DNA from: Benincasa hispida
Lineage: Eukaryota > Streptophyta > Magnoliopsida > Cucurbitales > Cucurbitaceae
DNA length: 64,000 nt
Assembly (NCBI RefSeq): GCF_009727055.1
Contig: NC_052350.1
Location: 20,124,365 to 20,188,364, forward strand
Reading direction: 5' to 3'
The notes below the pieces were generated by a model. That model was not told the DNA's origin. It did no database searches and saw only the letters and a program-made list of their open reading frames with translations. Positions 31,806 to 43,200 of this stretch are shown in pieces. A program made the translations under genes and the position numbers. How positions within the stretch are numbered: position 1 is the first letter of the stretch; each line of letters starts with the position of its first letter.

Positions 31806-32877
31806 CCAAAAAGTGTTTCTTTAAGAGCTTCAGCATTTAGATCAGCTTTGAGGGTAGTTCTATGGCTACTATCGACTTCACTGATTTTTTGGTTGCATTC
31901 AAGGTAGTCAATACGATCTATCTCTTTGATCCAAGCTCTCTTTTCTTCTTCAATTGTAGATTTTTACCCATTATGCCAAACTTTGATGGCTTGAGATAGT
32001 TGTTTGAGCCTTCTTATAAAGGAGTAACCCGAGTAACCACTTTGATTGGTATTTCTCCACCATTCTCAAATGTTCTTATTGAAGATGTGGGATTCCATGT
32101 CGATGTTGTTAAAGCGGAAAGGGCTAGGACCCCAGTTTAGTTGGGTAGTTTCAAGCACAATTGGGAAATGATCTGAAGTGGTTCGAGATAAAATTCTTGA
32201 ATAATGTGTACTGAATTTTACCTCCCACTGTGAAGTATATAAGAATCTATCCAATCTAGATAGAACTGCTTGGGATCTAAGGTTGGTCCAAGTGTATTTC
32301 TCATTTAGCAAAGGGGGTTAATGAGATCATGTCTACTGATAAAATTGTTGAACTTTTTCATGCTATATTTAGCAGGTTTGCAGCTGAAGTTTCACTTGCC
32401 AATTTGGAGCACAAATAGGCTTGATATCATCAAGTTCTTCCCATAAACACATTTTATCTTTATGTTTAGCCGACCCATAAATTGTTGTGATCCACCAGTT
32501 GTAACCATCTGATAAGGTAACATTAGCCGAGATGGAATAGTCTTTTTAAAGGTTTCTCGTAATTGTGTGCCTCAGGTCGTCCCACATTATCAGAATACCA
32601 CCAGATTTGCCTTTGGATTTTAAGCTTAGTCATTTTATACTAACAGATCTCCAAAGAGATTTAATCATATTTTTGGTAATAACAAAAAGTTTAGTTTAAG
32701 AAAGAAGAACGAAATTGAGACAGTAGCTAGAAATATTCTTTTTTATTAAAGCTATTTTAGAGGGAGAGTCTAACCCTCTTACATTCCATATAAGGACTTT
32801 CATGGGTTACTAGTATTCCCGGAAGGCTTTAAGCCTTTTCTATCTTCATCTGGTGGCTGTAAAGGGTATGTAGTTAT
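31806..32877 (-). pseudogene. LINE ORF2 endonuclease, broken
   Basis: Minus-strand reading starts near 32805 with KVLIWNVRGL, the opening strand of APE-type endonucleases. It continues through KGKSGGILIMW and WWITTIYGS, then the conserved C-terminal blocks (YTWTNLRSQAVLSRLDRFL and TTSDHFPIVLE, 32066-32311) and a WGPSPFRF segment. This enzyme nicks the target in LINE insertion. Several stops and a frameshift near 32560-32330 disable it. A solo LTR lies on the N-terminal side and Copia E on the other. Confidence 0.82.
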
Positions 32878-34879
32878 TGAAGGAACTCTAAACATAGAGA
32901 ACCAATGAGCGGAAGCAGATAGTTCCAAATCCCATTGTGAAAGAATATGGGCAGTTACAATCTAACATACCAGTTATACATCAAATCTAAATTACAACAT
33001 GCTTCAAAAGGATAATACAAGAGATCGAGTAAACATACCCTTCAAGAACCTTTTCTTTTAGTACTTCCTCGATCCAACAACAAAGCGTCCTATAGCATGA
33101 ATGCCATACGAGCAAATCCAACAAACATCACACACTGGTAAATACTCGATCACAATCGAGTTAAACTTGATACTCGACTCTCGAATGCAAACTCGACACT
33201 ACCACGAGGCTACTTTGGTATTCTCGGTGTGAGAATCTAAGAGGTGTGGGCTCTTTATGGATTTGGTAGGGGCAAGAAGGAACTGGACGATCAAGTCATT
33301 GGGAGAATGAAGAAGTCTATCATATAGACTTGGGTACTCGATTGTTTAGCAGCGAGTAACTATCGTATAGGATACTCCTTCCTTGATCATTTTCTCTCTC
33401 AAAGCTATCGTGTAGCTTTTTCTTGCTGCACGTTCGATCATGAAAAAAATGAAAACGATTTTCATTTTATCCACCAGTTATCAAAAACTGATTACAACTT
33501 CCCACTAAGTCAATTATTAGGAGAAAAAACCGAAGTTCAATTATTTTATAATTGATTTAGTTATAAATAAATATAATAATTAATTTATCATATTATATTT
33601 ATAACCTATCGTTTTAATATCACATCATATGTAATATATAAACCATAGTTCTTTTTCTCCTTGATAGCATTTAATATAAATCATATTTATATTAATTCTT
33701 CCAATTAATGTATCTAATACATCAAATCAATTATATCACATATAATTGAATCAATTTAATTATATTATATATGATCAAATTCCCTTTTATTAATTTGAAC
33801 ATTTCAAACTAACCCAAAAACTAATTCTCAACATGAATCCATTGAGCCTATAGCTTGAAGCTCCAACGGTACGTAAATAATTGACTAAACTCTTTAATCA
33901 CGATATTCACCACCTGTTTAACTGTTGGGCACTCCACTAAAGACTCACAGCTGCACTCTTCGCACTACAGATATATTTCTATGTCCATTAGATATAAACA
34001 ATCAACAATATGATGACCCTTCAAAAATCACTCGTAAGTACAGTTGGGACAATTTACTGTTTTGCCCCTCTAACTCCTTAAGTACCATTGATTCCTCTAA
34101 TGAACAATACGTCATAGTCCCACTATTAGTAAACCCCTCTCGGGCAAAGAGAATGTGTGGTACGACATTGTTCAAGTCCTGGAATCAGCCTTTAAGGGAG
34201 CAATTTATCTACTTACCCATACTTTGGGAAATGAGTGAATTCCGTCTTGTGTAGCTGAGTTCCCAACTCCCTAATTAGATGAATCCCCAAAGTGGTAGGT
34301 TTGAGTCGGCGATCTGGTCACTTGCACCTCTACAAATCAAAGGACCTCCCTCATAGACAAGAGTTCCCAACTCAATCAGAATTAAGGTCATGTTATCTAT
34401 GGTCATCCTAGTGAAATGAAAGTCTCTATCATGAACGACGTTATATAACGAGACTAAACATTTCGTGGTCCAGTCTTATACAAACTTCTTTGTATAGGGC
34501 ATCCCCGCTCGCATGTCTAATACATGAATGGTCAGGATCAGACAATTTGTAGCACTTTACAACACTTATAACATCTACAAAGTGGGCCACACTCGTAGTA
34601 TCACCAAGATAAGGTTTCCCTCCTTTATCTATATACTACAGACCATTTAGGTTATCACTTAAAGCACGATCCACTTGAATGTCTCCACATACATGCCTAA
34701 GTTACAACAATAACTAGGGATCTTAGTTTATTGGTTTGTGGTTAATGTAACTACAATATCACATATTTCATAGACTGAAGTGAATAAAATATCTCATATT
34801 ATAAATCACAAAACTGTTTGTTCATACAGATGGTCACAAACGACAGGATCCTACGAGATTTAGGGCATCAACCTCAACA
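32878..34879 (-). mobile_element. Solo LTR S2
   Basis: On the minus strand it starts TGTTGAGGTTGATGCCC and ends GTTCCTTCA, about 2.0 kb, with no internal region. Flanks GTTAT (32873-32877) and GTAAT (34880-34884) are a one-mismatch target duplication. It lies inside the LINE. It resembles S3 and, more distantly, the Copia A/C LTR. A frame at 33925-34254 on the other strand is not a gene. Confidence 0.8.
33295..33430. repeat. Weak CGATCG/CGATTG array in S2
   Basis: There are a few loose units (CTCGATTGTTTAG, CTATCGTATAG, CTATCGTGTAG) and, at 33145-33205, several TCGA-centred motifs like those of Copia E. It is the most decayed of the arrays. Confidence 0.45.
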
Positions 34880-34884
34880 GTAAT

Positions 34885-36009
34885 GTCAGCTGCCTTTGCC
34901 AGTTAGAGGTTGTTTTTCTTTAGCCACCTAATGAGTTCTTTATTGAAATCTTCTTCTTTCTTCTTTGAGTCTTTTTTTTTCTTTTCCTGGTATGGTGTCT
35001 TCAAGAGATCATTTATATTGTTCTTCTTAATTTCTGATTGGGTTGGAGAAGGCTGAGTATTTTTTACTAAATTCAAATTTGGGCTAGACATCATCACGTC
35101 AGAGAGGTCCATTTCCAAGATCGGGGAGAAGGGACCCAAATCAATTGTTAGCAAGATTTTGGATTCACTTGGGCCACTTGTATAGGTCTAGATGTCTTGG
35201 GCTGCTTTCTTTTTATCAGAGGTAGATGAGCTTTTGGCCCTATAAATGAATCTTTCTGTTTTCTTGTTTTTTTATAGGCCTTTGGCCCAAGAGGACTTTT
35301 TTTTTTTTCATGATTTGAGTTGAGGCTTTATCAGGATTAAAATAATAAGTTTTGTTTTGTGGGGAAGGGAAAAAGACTTTCCTGTTTGTGATTTGAACTT
35401 CCCCCTCATCATTAACCGTTTGTTTCCCCTTCCCGATAGCAGTCAGATATTTTCTCTTCCTCATTTTAATCATTTTGTCATTCTTTTCACTGTCACTTCC
35501 AGAGTTCGAATTTTTCATAGCTATTTTTCCGTCACCATTGTCTTTTGTTTGCTTTGCCGTCCAGCTATACATTCTCTCTGGTTTAAGTTTCTAGAACTGC
35601 ATTGGTGAGATAGCAACGTTGCCTATGAAATGATATTGTTCACCCTTTGTGTCGAATACATCAAACTCCTTTGCTGCCTTCCTGGAAAAAGATCCATGGA
35701 TCCTGAGATTTCTTTCTATCAACCATCTTCCTTCGTATTGAGCCACTTTTTGGATTATGAATCTATTCTTTTTTTCATCACTAATATTGATGGTGTCTGG
35801 TATGAAACCAATATAGTTATCCTTCAGTTTAATCTTGGCCTTTATAATGTTGGTTTTTCCCCACATTTCTTTTGATACTTCGACAAGTCATCCACATGCA
35901 TCCCCGATTTGCATAAAAGTGTTTATATTCCATGCATGTAACGTTATTCCCCCTGAATTTTGTCCATCCTCCATAGCTTAAAAGAAGCTTAGATGTTGTG
36001 TGAGCTGAG
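34885..36009 (-). pseudogene. LINE ORF1, C-terminal part
   Basis: The minus strand gives the DUF4283-type plant LINE ORF1: GGWTKFRG, the HAWNINTFMQIGDACG block, SKEMWGK, DNYIGFIP and EGRWLIERNLRIHGSFSRKA (35591-35866), then a K/S-rich tail (35240-35572) and a second lysine-rich segment (34903-35154). ORF1 binds element RNA. Frames break at about 35875 and 35590. It was one region with 38056-38880 before S3 inserted. Confidence 0.75.
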
Positions 36010-37365
36010 TGTTCGGTTTTGTGCCCTAAAGTCTCGTGTCCAGTAGTTTGTAAATAACTTTGTACGAACAGTTGTGATGTATAATATAAATGATATTTAC
36101 TTCACTACTTGACTTTGCACATTTAGATTTTACCATAAACCAATAAACATAAAATCCCTAGTTATCTGTATGTGACTCAAGCATGTATGTGGTGACATAC
36201 AAGTGGATCATGTTATGAGTGATAACCAAAATGGTCTGTAGTATATGGATAAAGGAGGGAAACCTTATCCTGGTAACTCTACGGATGTGGCCTGCTTTGT
36301 GGACTGGTCACAAGTGTTGTGACTTGACACAGATGATCTGATCCTGATGATTCGTATAGAAGACATGCGAGTGGGGGCGTCCTATACAAAGAGTTTGTAT
36401 AAGACCTGACCACGAAGTGTTGACGTCTCGTTATATAACACCGTTCATAACTCAGACTTCACTTCACTAAGATGACTATAGGTAACATGACCTCAATCCT
36501 GAGTGAGTTGGGAACACCTGCCATTGAAGGCAGTCCTTTAATTTGCATGGGTGCGAGTGGCCAGAACGCCGACTCAAACCTACCATTTTGGGGATTCGTC
36601 TGATTTGGGAGTTGGGAACTCAGCTACACAAATGGATTCCTCCTTCCACGAGGTAGGGGCAAGTAGATAGATAGCTCCTTAAGGGCTGATTCCGAGGCTT
36701 GAACGATGTTGCGCCACACACCTTCTCTTAGCCCAAGAGTGTTTCAACACATAGTTGGACTATGTTGTATTGTTCATTAGAGGAATCAGTGGTACTTAAG
36801 AAGTGAGATGTAACTACAGAGGCAAGACGGTAATTTGGCCGAATTGTACTTACGAGCATCTATGAAGGGTCATCGTACTGATGATTGGTTATATCCAATG
36901 AACATAGAAATATATCTATGGCAAAAAGAGTTCAACTGTCGGTCTTTAGTGGAATGTCAGGCAGTTAACAGATGGTGGATATCGTGACTAAAGAGTTTAG
37001 TCAGCTATTCAAGTATCGTTGAGCTTCGAGCCATAGGTCCATAAGGTCCCCTTGGTAGCTTGGAATCAAGTTGAGAGTCAGTTTTTGTGTCAATTTGAAA
37101 TGTTCAAATTGACAAGAAGGAGTTCGATTATATATGATATAATTAAACGAGTTAATTAAATATGATATAATTGACTTTATGTATGAGATACATTAATTTG
37201 GAGGGATTTGGATATAATATTGATTTATATCTAGTAGAGGAAAATTATTATAATTAATATTTTATATTAATTTATAAGTTATGAATGTGATAAGTTCACA
37301 TTAATTTGATGGTTTTAAAGGAAATGGGAAGGCGCCTCTTCGTTTAAAATAACAGACGAGTGCAT

Positions 37366-37374
37366 TATAAATAG
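37366..37374 (+). promoter_or_regulatory. TATA box of solo LTR S3
   Basis: TTATAAATA is followed by a CGATCG array about 110 bp downstream, so the array should lie in the transcript. Confidence 0.6.
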
Positions 37375-37479
37375 CAGACAATATGTTGATCTCGGTGCAC
37401 GCGGGTATTGTGAAAAAGGTAGTGTCATCGTTTAGAAAATCAGTGCCTATACAATAGCAAGTACACCGTTGCGCGTTAT

Positions 37480-37700
37480 TATCTAAACAATCGTTTACCT
37501 TTTTACTAAGCGATCGTTTAGCTCCCAGTATTTACTAAACGATCGTATAGACGATCACTTAGTTTTTCCTACGCGATCGTATTGGACGATCGTTCACCCT
37601 TTTCCTACAAGATCGTATAGACAATCATTTACCTTTTCCTACATGATCGTATAGAAGATCATTTACTTTTACTACACGATCGTATACTTCACCTAAATGA
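37480..37700. repeat. CGATCG palindrome array in S3
   Basis: About ten units such as CTAAACGATCGTATAG, CTACACGATCGTATA and TAAGCGATCGTTTAG lie at 20-25 bp spacing, five with exact CGATCG. Confidence 0.82.
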
Positions 37701-38060
37701 TCAAACATCCTGTCTATGTGATAGATGACCTCTTCTCCCACTTGCTTGATCGTTGTGTACAGTCACTCTTCCTCCTTCCCTCTACCAAATCCGAACAAAG
37801 CCCATACTTTGGATTCTCACTCTAAAAATACTGAGGACTCTAAGTGGTGTTATCTTCTCTGATTCCTTTTGTTCGAGTGATGACTGTTCGAGGTAGACGA
37901 TTGGGCTTCAGATTTGAGAAATTTTCATCTGGTATGATTTCTTGATCCCTTTAGTATTATGAAAGTATGTTTGAATGTATATGCGGTAATTCTGTCATAA
38001 TGAATTGGAAAGATTCGCTTTCGCTTGTAGGTACTCTTGAATAAGAGTTCCTTCACTGAG

Positions 38061-38880
38061 ATCGTCCATTTCTCATATTTAACATAGAAGATGCCAACTG
38101 TGACTCAGCTATTGTTGGCACATAACAGTTTGACTTTTTCCTTATCATCTATGAACACAATGGCTTTTTCAGCATGGAAAGGTTTATAATTCAGTTCAGA
38201 GTCGATTTGTACATTTAAGGTTTTGAAGATTTTGTGTCAATCATTGTGGAAGCATCTTCTTGTCACTATGACTGCATGGTCCCAATCAAAGATCTTTTCT
38301 GTTTCAAAGGTCGATGGCTCATTTTCTATGGAAATCTTCTTTGAGATGTTGTCTGGAGAGCTCTTAGGAGATAAAACTTTAGCATAGGTTTGATTTTGAC
38401 AATCCACATCAGATGAGGAGCTAGTGACGAGTTGTTGCTTGAGTAATATTGTAGATTACTAGTTTGGCCTTTGTAGTAAATTCTTCTATTTTCTTTCTCA
38501 GTCTTCAGATTGATTATAGTCATGAAGGATTCCCATCCCTTTTTATCCGCTCCTTCTGGAACAAGAATGCAACTCTTCCTTCCTTTGTCATCAACTATGA
38601 ATATTTCAACAATTTTTCCTTTTCTATTATGTCTTTTCTAACCATAAGCATAAATCGGGAACCCTCTTCTAGGAAGAACCTATTGATTCTAGGAGCCTCA
38701 AGCAGAGTTTTGAAGGTAGATTTTAGCCATTCTAAAGATTCCAAAGATATCGATATCGAGAAAGACTTGTAGGGCCCCATCTCTGTCAACAACAGTTTAG
38801 TTCCTCTAGGATGTTTGTCCAAGGATAGGACAAAATCTTTTCATTCAATAGTGCATGAACGTGGTAGGTTGCTTAGTTAA
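38061..38880 (-). pseudogene. LINE ORF1, N-terminal part
   Basis: The minus strand opens with GPYKSFSISISLESLEWLKS, then a FKTLLEAPRINRFFLEE segment (38595-38822). It continues through IFIVDDKGRKSCILVPEG and GWESFMTIINLKTE into 38326, and on to 38061. This matches the N-terminal half of plant LINE ORF1. Frameshifts occur near 38590 and 38330. Confidence 0.7.
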
Positions 38881-39721
38881 CACATTGAAGAACAGTAGAG
38901 AAAGATTCCAGGAGGATTTAGAGAGGATTGAAGGACTTGTGCAGAAAGGCAAAGGTGTGTGAATCAATGCAACAAAACAACAATTTGTAATGGTAGATTG
39001 CTAAGATCGGTAAGGGATTTAGAAGTTATTATTGAAGATTTGTTAACAATTGCTGAGGCACAGGTGGCTGAGAAGGAAAGGTGCGGTTGCTGATGCTCTC
39101 TTTTGAGAGAGAGTTACTGTAGCAGACTCTCATGGTTTACTAAAGACATTCATTCAGTTCACTTTATTATTTTAAAATCACGACATTTACATAATAACAT
39201 AATTTAGTTGGAGTTGATTTAACATCATTTAATACAAATGACTTAAGTGAGAAATAATATTACAAATCAAATTTTAGTAACATATGAATGATATAAAAAA
39301 ATTTATTATCGTTATTTATTTTGCATTGAGACTTATGTGTATAAATTATGTTTTATAATTATTTTTTTATATTTTAGTCCATGTTATACATTTTTTTATT
39401 TTACATAATTAAGTTATATTTAAACTATAAAATAGAAGAAAATGTAAGAGAAAATACAAAAAATGAGAAACAAGAAATGATTATTAAAACAAGTTTCTAT
39501 TTTTGTTTCCTTTTTTTTTTAATCAAGAAACAAGAAATAGGAAAAGTTACCAAACATATTCCTTTTTCTAGTTCATAAAAAGTAGGAAACAAGAAACAAA
39601 AAACAAAAAATGGAAAATGGCAACGTTATTAAACGGGCCTAATGCACCGCTCGATAAAAATTTCAATTCTATGGGGTAACTATTTGGTTTTGGGTTTTTA
39701 GTTTGCAAAAATTAAGCCTAT
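38881..39721. other. LINE 5' untranslated region and AT-rich DNA
   Basis: 38881-39140 is probably the LINE 5' end; it has a CTCTCTTTTGAGAGAG inverted repeat near 39099-39114. The rest is AT-rich. Around 39460-39642 A-rich GAAACAAGAAA repeats lead to GTTATTAAACGGGCCT, which looks like a MITE terminus. CCTAT at 39717-39721 would be the target duplication of Copia H, whose other end is outside the window. Confidence 0.5.
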
Positions 39722-39734
39722 TGTTGGAACATAC

Positions 39735-40328
39735 AGATAGGAAACTAATCTTTTAAAATGTATTTATTGATTAAGTGTGATGACACGATCATATAACATA
39801 ACAGCTAAACGATGGACTTGTACTTTTTTAAACGATGAACGTCAATCAACAACTACACGATTGCTTACTCTTGCTACGCGATTACTTACAAACACTAAAC
39901 GATCGTTTACATTCACTATGCGATTTCTTACAAACTCTACACGATCGGTTACTAACACTACGCGATTGCTTACACATACTATGTGATCGCTTACTACAAC
40001 TACACGATCGTTGAGGCTCTTCTACACGATCATGGAGGCTCTTCTACACAATCACTTAGTAGATGAAGTAGGTGATGAATGACACTCCTAGACTGTTTCT
40101 ACACGAAAGACTAACCCGAACTCCCACCCTCGAGAGATCACTTTCCTCACTCAAGATATTCAATCTTCAATGCCTTCTCTTTCTGTTTCTTTCTTCTTTT
40201 AAACCCGAACTTCTCCCAACAGAATTGAAAGTAGATCCCCAATTTCTTTAACCGACTCAATCGCCAATTTTCCCATATTACCTTTATTCTTCCTTCTTTG
40301 ATATTGTAGTATAATTGCAGGCCTATCA
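39735..40328 (-). repeat. 3' LTR of Gypsy F
   Basis: Minus-strand start TGATAGGCC and end TTTCCTATCT. It matches 56550-57108 over about 560-590 bp. About half of it is a CGATCG-type array. Confidence 0.88.
39778..40050. repeat. CGATCG array in the F 3' LTR
   Basis: About thirteen units of a ~22-bp minisatellite read like CACTACGCGATTGCTTACAA. A perfect 14-bp palindrome (TAAACGATCGTTTA) lies at 39896-39909. CG decay is common. Confidence 0.85.
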
Positions 40329-41220
40329 TTACCTCAAGGTAAAATTCTTGGAACTGATTCTGAAAATCATCCAACACCTTCCAAGTCACCTCATGCTCTG
40401 GTAGCCCTTTCCATTTCACCAAAACTTCACATCCTCGATGAGACAACCGAGGTCAATAGCTTAATACAACCTTCGGTTCAGGTAGCCAAGTATGATTTTC
40501 ATTGACTAAAGGATCTACAAATGATTTTCCTTCTGGCTGTCCAATCACCTTTTTGAGCTGCGACACATGAAAAATTGGATAGATCGACACCGTTGATGGA
40601 AGCTCCAATTTGTAAGCTACCAATCCCACCCTGTCAATAACTTGATATGGCCCATGATACTTGGGAGATAATTTCATATACCGTTTTTACCGAACTAAGA
40701 TTTGGCGGTACGGACGCAACTTCAGCCATACCCATTCCCCGACTTGAAATTCTTTATCCCTTCACTTCCTATCTATAAATTTCTTCATTTTCTCTTGAGG
40801 CACCCTCAAATGCTCCTTAAGTACTCGTAGTGCAGCATCCCTGACACACATCTATTGGTCCAATATTGCATTTGCAATGCAATCATCCCTATAATAGATA
40901 AACATTGGAGGTGGACGTCCATACACAATCCGAAAAGGGAGAAAAGCCAGTGGAGGCATTATATGTAGTATTATACCAGTATTTCGCCCAATGCAACCAG
41001 TTAATCCATTCTTTAGGATGCTCCCCACAGAAGCACCTCAAGTACATTTCTACACTGTGGTTTACCACTTCTGTCTGACCATCCGACTGAGGGTGATAGA
41101 CTGTGCTGTGATGGAGCTTGGTACCTGATAGCCGGAACAACTCCTGCTAGAAGTGACTCACAAACACTTTGTCTTGATCCGAGACAATAGACTTCGGCAC
41201 CCCGTGCAGCCTTACTATTT
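40329..41220 (-). pseudogene. Gypsy F integrase C-terminus and chromodomain
   Basis: On the minus strand the DDE core tail (KLHHSTVYHPQSDGQTEVVN, keeping the glutamate, then WAKYWYNTTYNASTGFSPF) is followed after frame breaks by the GPY/F module ([20 protein letters not shown], then [12 protein letters not shown]). A chromodomain follows (CEVLVKWKGLPEHEVTWKV). Chromodomains direct such elements to heterochromatin. The end of the chromodomain frame runs into the LTR, as in related elements. A TAG replaces an expected tryptophan near 41155. Confidence 0.88.
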
Positions 41221-41690
41221 CTATACAAATACATCTGCTACAACACCAGCATTCAAAGGATGTTTTAAAGGCAAGAAATGAGCATACTTGCTAAATCTGT
41301 CCATGACCACTAAAATCACATCATACCCCTTGGCTTCGGGTAAGCCTTTAATGAAATCCATCGACATGTCAGCCCATACAACATCAGAAATAGGGAGCGG
41401 CATTAATAACCCTGTTGGAGACAAGGCCAACGATTTATTCTTCTGGCAAACCACACACTCTTCCGCATATTTCTTAACAACTCTCTTCATTTCTTCCCAA
41501 TACAGTTCGCCGAATATTCTTTTGTATGTCCTTAGGAATCCCGAATGACTGCCAAAAATGGAGTCATGATATGTATGCATGATTGTAGGTATCAAAGATT
41601 AGGTACTTGAAGGTACTAACCTCCCCTTGTACTTCAGCACGTCGTACTCGATCTTTAATTCTTTGTAATCGATCATCTTACTCTACTTCC
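41221..41690 (-). pseudogene. Gypsy F integrase N-terminal part
   Basis: The HHCC zinc site (HTYHDSIFGSHSGF ... CVVCQKN) and the first DDE core blocks (MDFIKGLPEAKGYDVILVV, MDRFSKYAHFLPLKHP) are clear in one frame (41221-41595). The interval 41596-41697 is decayed linker. Confidence 0.9.
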
Positions 41691-43200
41691 TTCTGAATTA
41701 CAGCCATATTGATGAAAGTAGGAGCCGACAACAGAGACAAATGAGTTTCCATATCCACTCTAGACAGCCATCCGCATCCCCATTCTCCAATCCCGGACGA
41801 TAGACTACTTCAAAATCATAATCAGGCAATTTAGCATTCCGATGTTGCGGCTGTATCGTCCTCTGCTCAAGTAAAAACTTCAATGCTTTTGGATCAGTTT
41901 TGATGACAAATCGTCTTCCTAACAAGTAAGGTCGCCATCTCTATATGGCCATGACAACAGCTAACAACTCCTTCACATATACCGGTTTCGTACGGTCTCT
42001 CATTGACAGAATATGGCTGTAAAAAGTTATCAACCTTCTTTGCTGCACTAGCACCGCGCCTATGCCATACCCTGAAGCATCGGTCTCCACCTCAAAGGGT
42101 ATGCTGAAATCAGGTAACGCCAACACGGGTAGTNCACTAGCACCGCGCCTATGCCATACCCTGAAGCATCGGTCTCCACCTCAAAGGGTATGCTGAAATC
42201 AGGTAACGCCAACACGGGTAGTATCATCATAGCAGTTTTAAGCTTCTCAAAAGCATATTAAGCTTCCTCTGTCCACTGAAAAGTCCCTCATTTTAAAATT
42301 TGTGTTAGTGAAGCCGCTATACTGCCATAGTTTTGTATGAACCTCCGGTAATAGCCAGATAATCCCAAGAACACCCGTACCTCCTTCATTATCTTAGGCA
42401 CCGACCACTTCAACACTGCCCGTACCTTCTTCGGATCAACCTCCACCCCTTGCTTTGAAATGATATGCCCTAAATATTTCATTCTGTCTTTTGCAAACTG
42501 GCATTACTTCTTATTAGCATAAAGTTCATGCTCCCCTAATACTAATAGTACCACCTCTAGATGCTGCAATGCTCCTCTAGGTTCCTACACTAGTATATCA
42601 TCAAAGAATACTAACACAAAATTGCATAAGTAAGCCCTAGATGTAGTATTCATCAAAGCTTGAAATGTGGAAGGTGCATTAGTTAAACCGAAAGGCATTA
42701 CCGGGAATTCATAATGCCCTTCATGTGTCTGGAAGGCAGTCTTCTCGATATCCCACGGGTTCATCCTTATTTGATGATAGCCTGACTTCAAGTCCAACTT
42801 AGAGAATAGAGCAACTCCATTTAATTCTTCAAAAATTTCTTCCACCATGGGAATCGAAAATTTTTCTAGAATGGTGGAAATGTTGAGAGCATAGTAATCC
42901 ACACAAAATCTCCACCTTCCATCCTTTTTTCTAACCAGTAGAACAGGGCTCGAGTAAGGGCTGGTGCTTGGTCTAATGATGCCCAAATCAAACATTTCTT
43001 CGAACAATTTCTCCATCTCAGCCTTATGATGATATGCATATCTGTATGGATGAACATTTATTGGACTAATTCCTTCCTTCGTTCTATACTTCGATGGGGG
43101 GGGGGGGTTCCTCTGGCCATTCAAATATATCCTGAAACTTATTTAACAAGGTTGATAAAGATTCTGGTATTGAATATACTTCCTCACTTACACCTTGCTC
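41691..43200 (-). pseudogene. Gypsy F reverse transcriptase and RNase H
   Basis: Order on the minus strand: RT with [69 protein letters not shown] and catalytic FFDDILV (42585-43124). The thumb follows (GHIISKQGVEVDPKKV ... GLSGYYRRFI), then RNase H ([15 protein letters not shown]; later RFVIKTDPKALKFLLEQ). The RNase H start is doubled by an assembly artefact at 42046-42222. A 12-base G run at 43096-43107 falls in an RT N-terminal proline stretch. Confidence 0.9.
42046..42222. other. Unmerged contig overlap around a single N
   Basis: Bases 42046-42133 and 42135-42222 are identical 88-mers separated by one N at 42134. This is what a scaffolder leaves when two contig ends overlap but are not merged. 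It is not a biological duplication. Confidence 0.95.

Larger units (their letters stand above)
36010..38055 (+). mobile_element. Solo LTR S3
   Basis: It begins TGTTCGGTTTTGTGCCC and ends GAGTTCCTTCA, 2046 bp, with no internal region. It is flanked by perfect CTGAG duplications (36005-36009 and 38056-38060). A TATA box (TTATAAATAGC) lies near 37367, about 110 bp before a CGATCG array. It belongs to the same family as S2 and interrupts LINE ORF1. Confidence 0.92.

Noticed and set aside
39778..40050. CRISPR-like look of regularly spaced short repeats
   Set aside because: Units are degenerate, spacers are nearly repeats themselves, no cas genes exist, and the setting is a plant LTR present in two copies.
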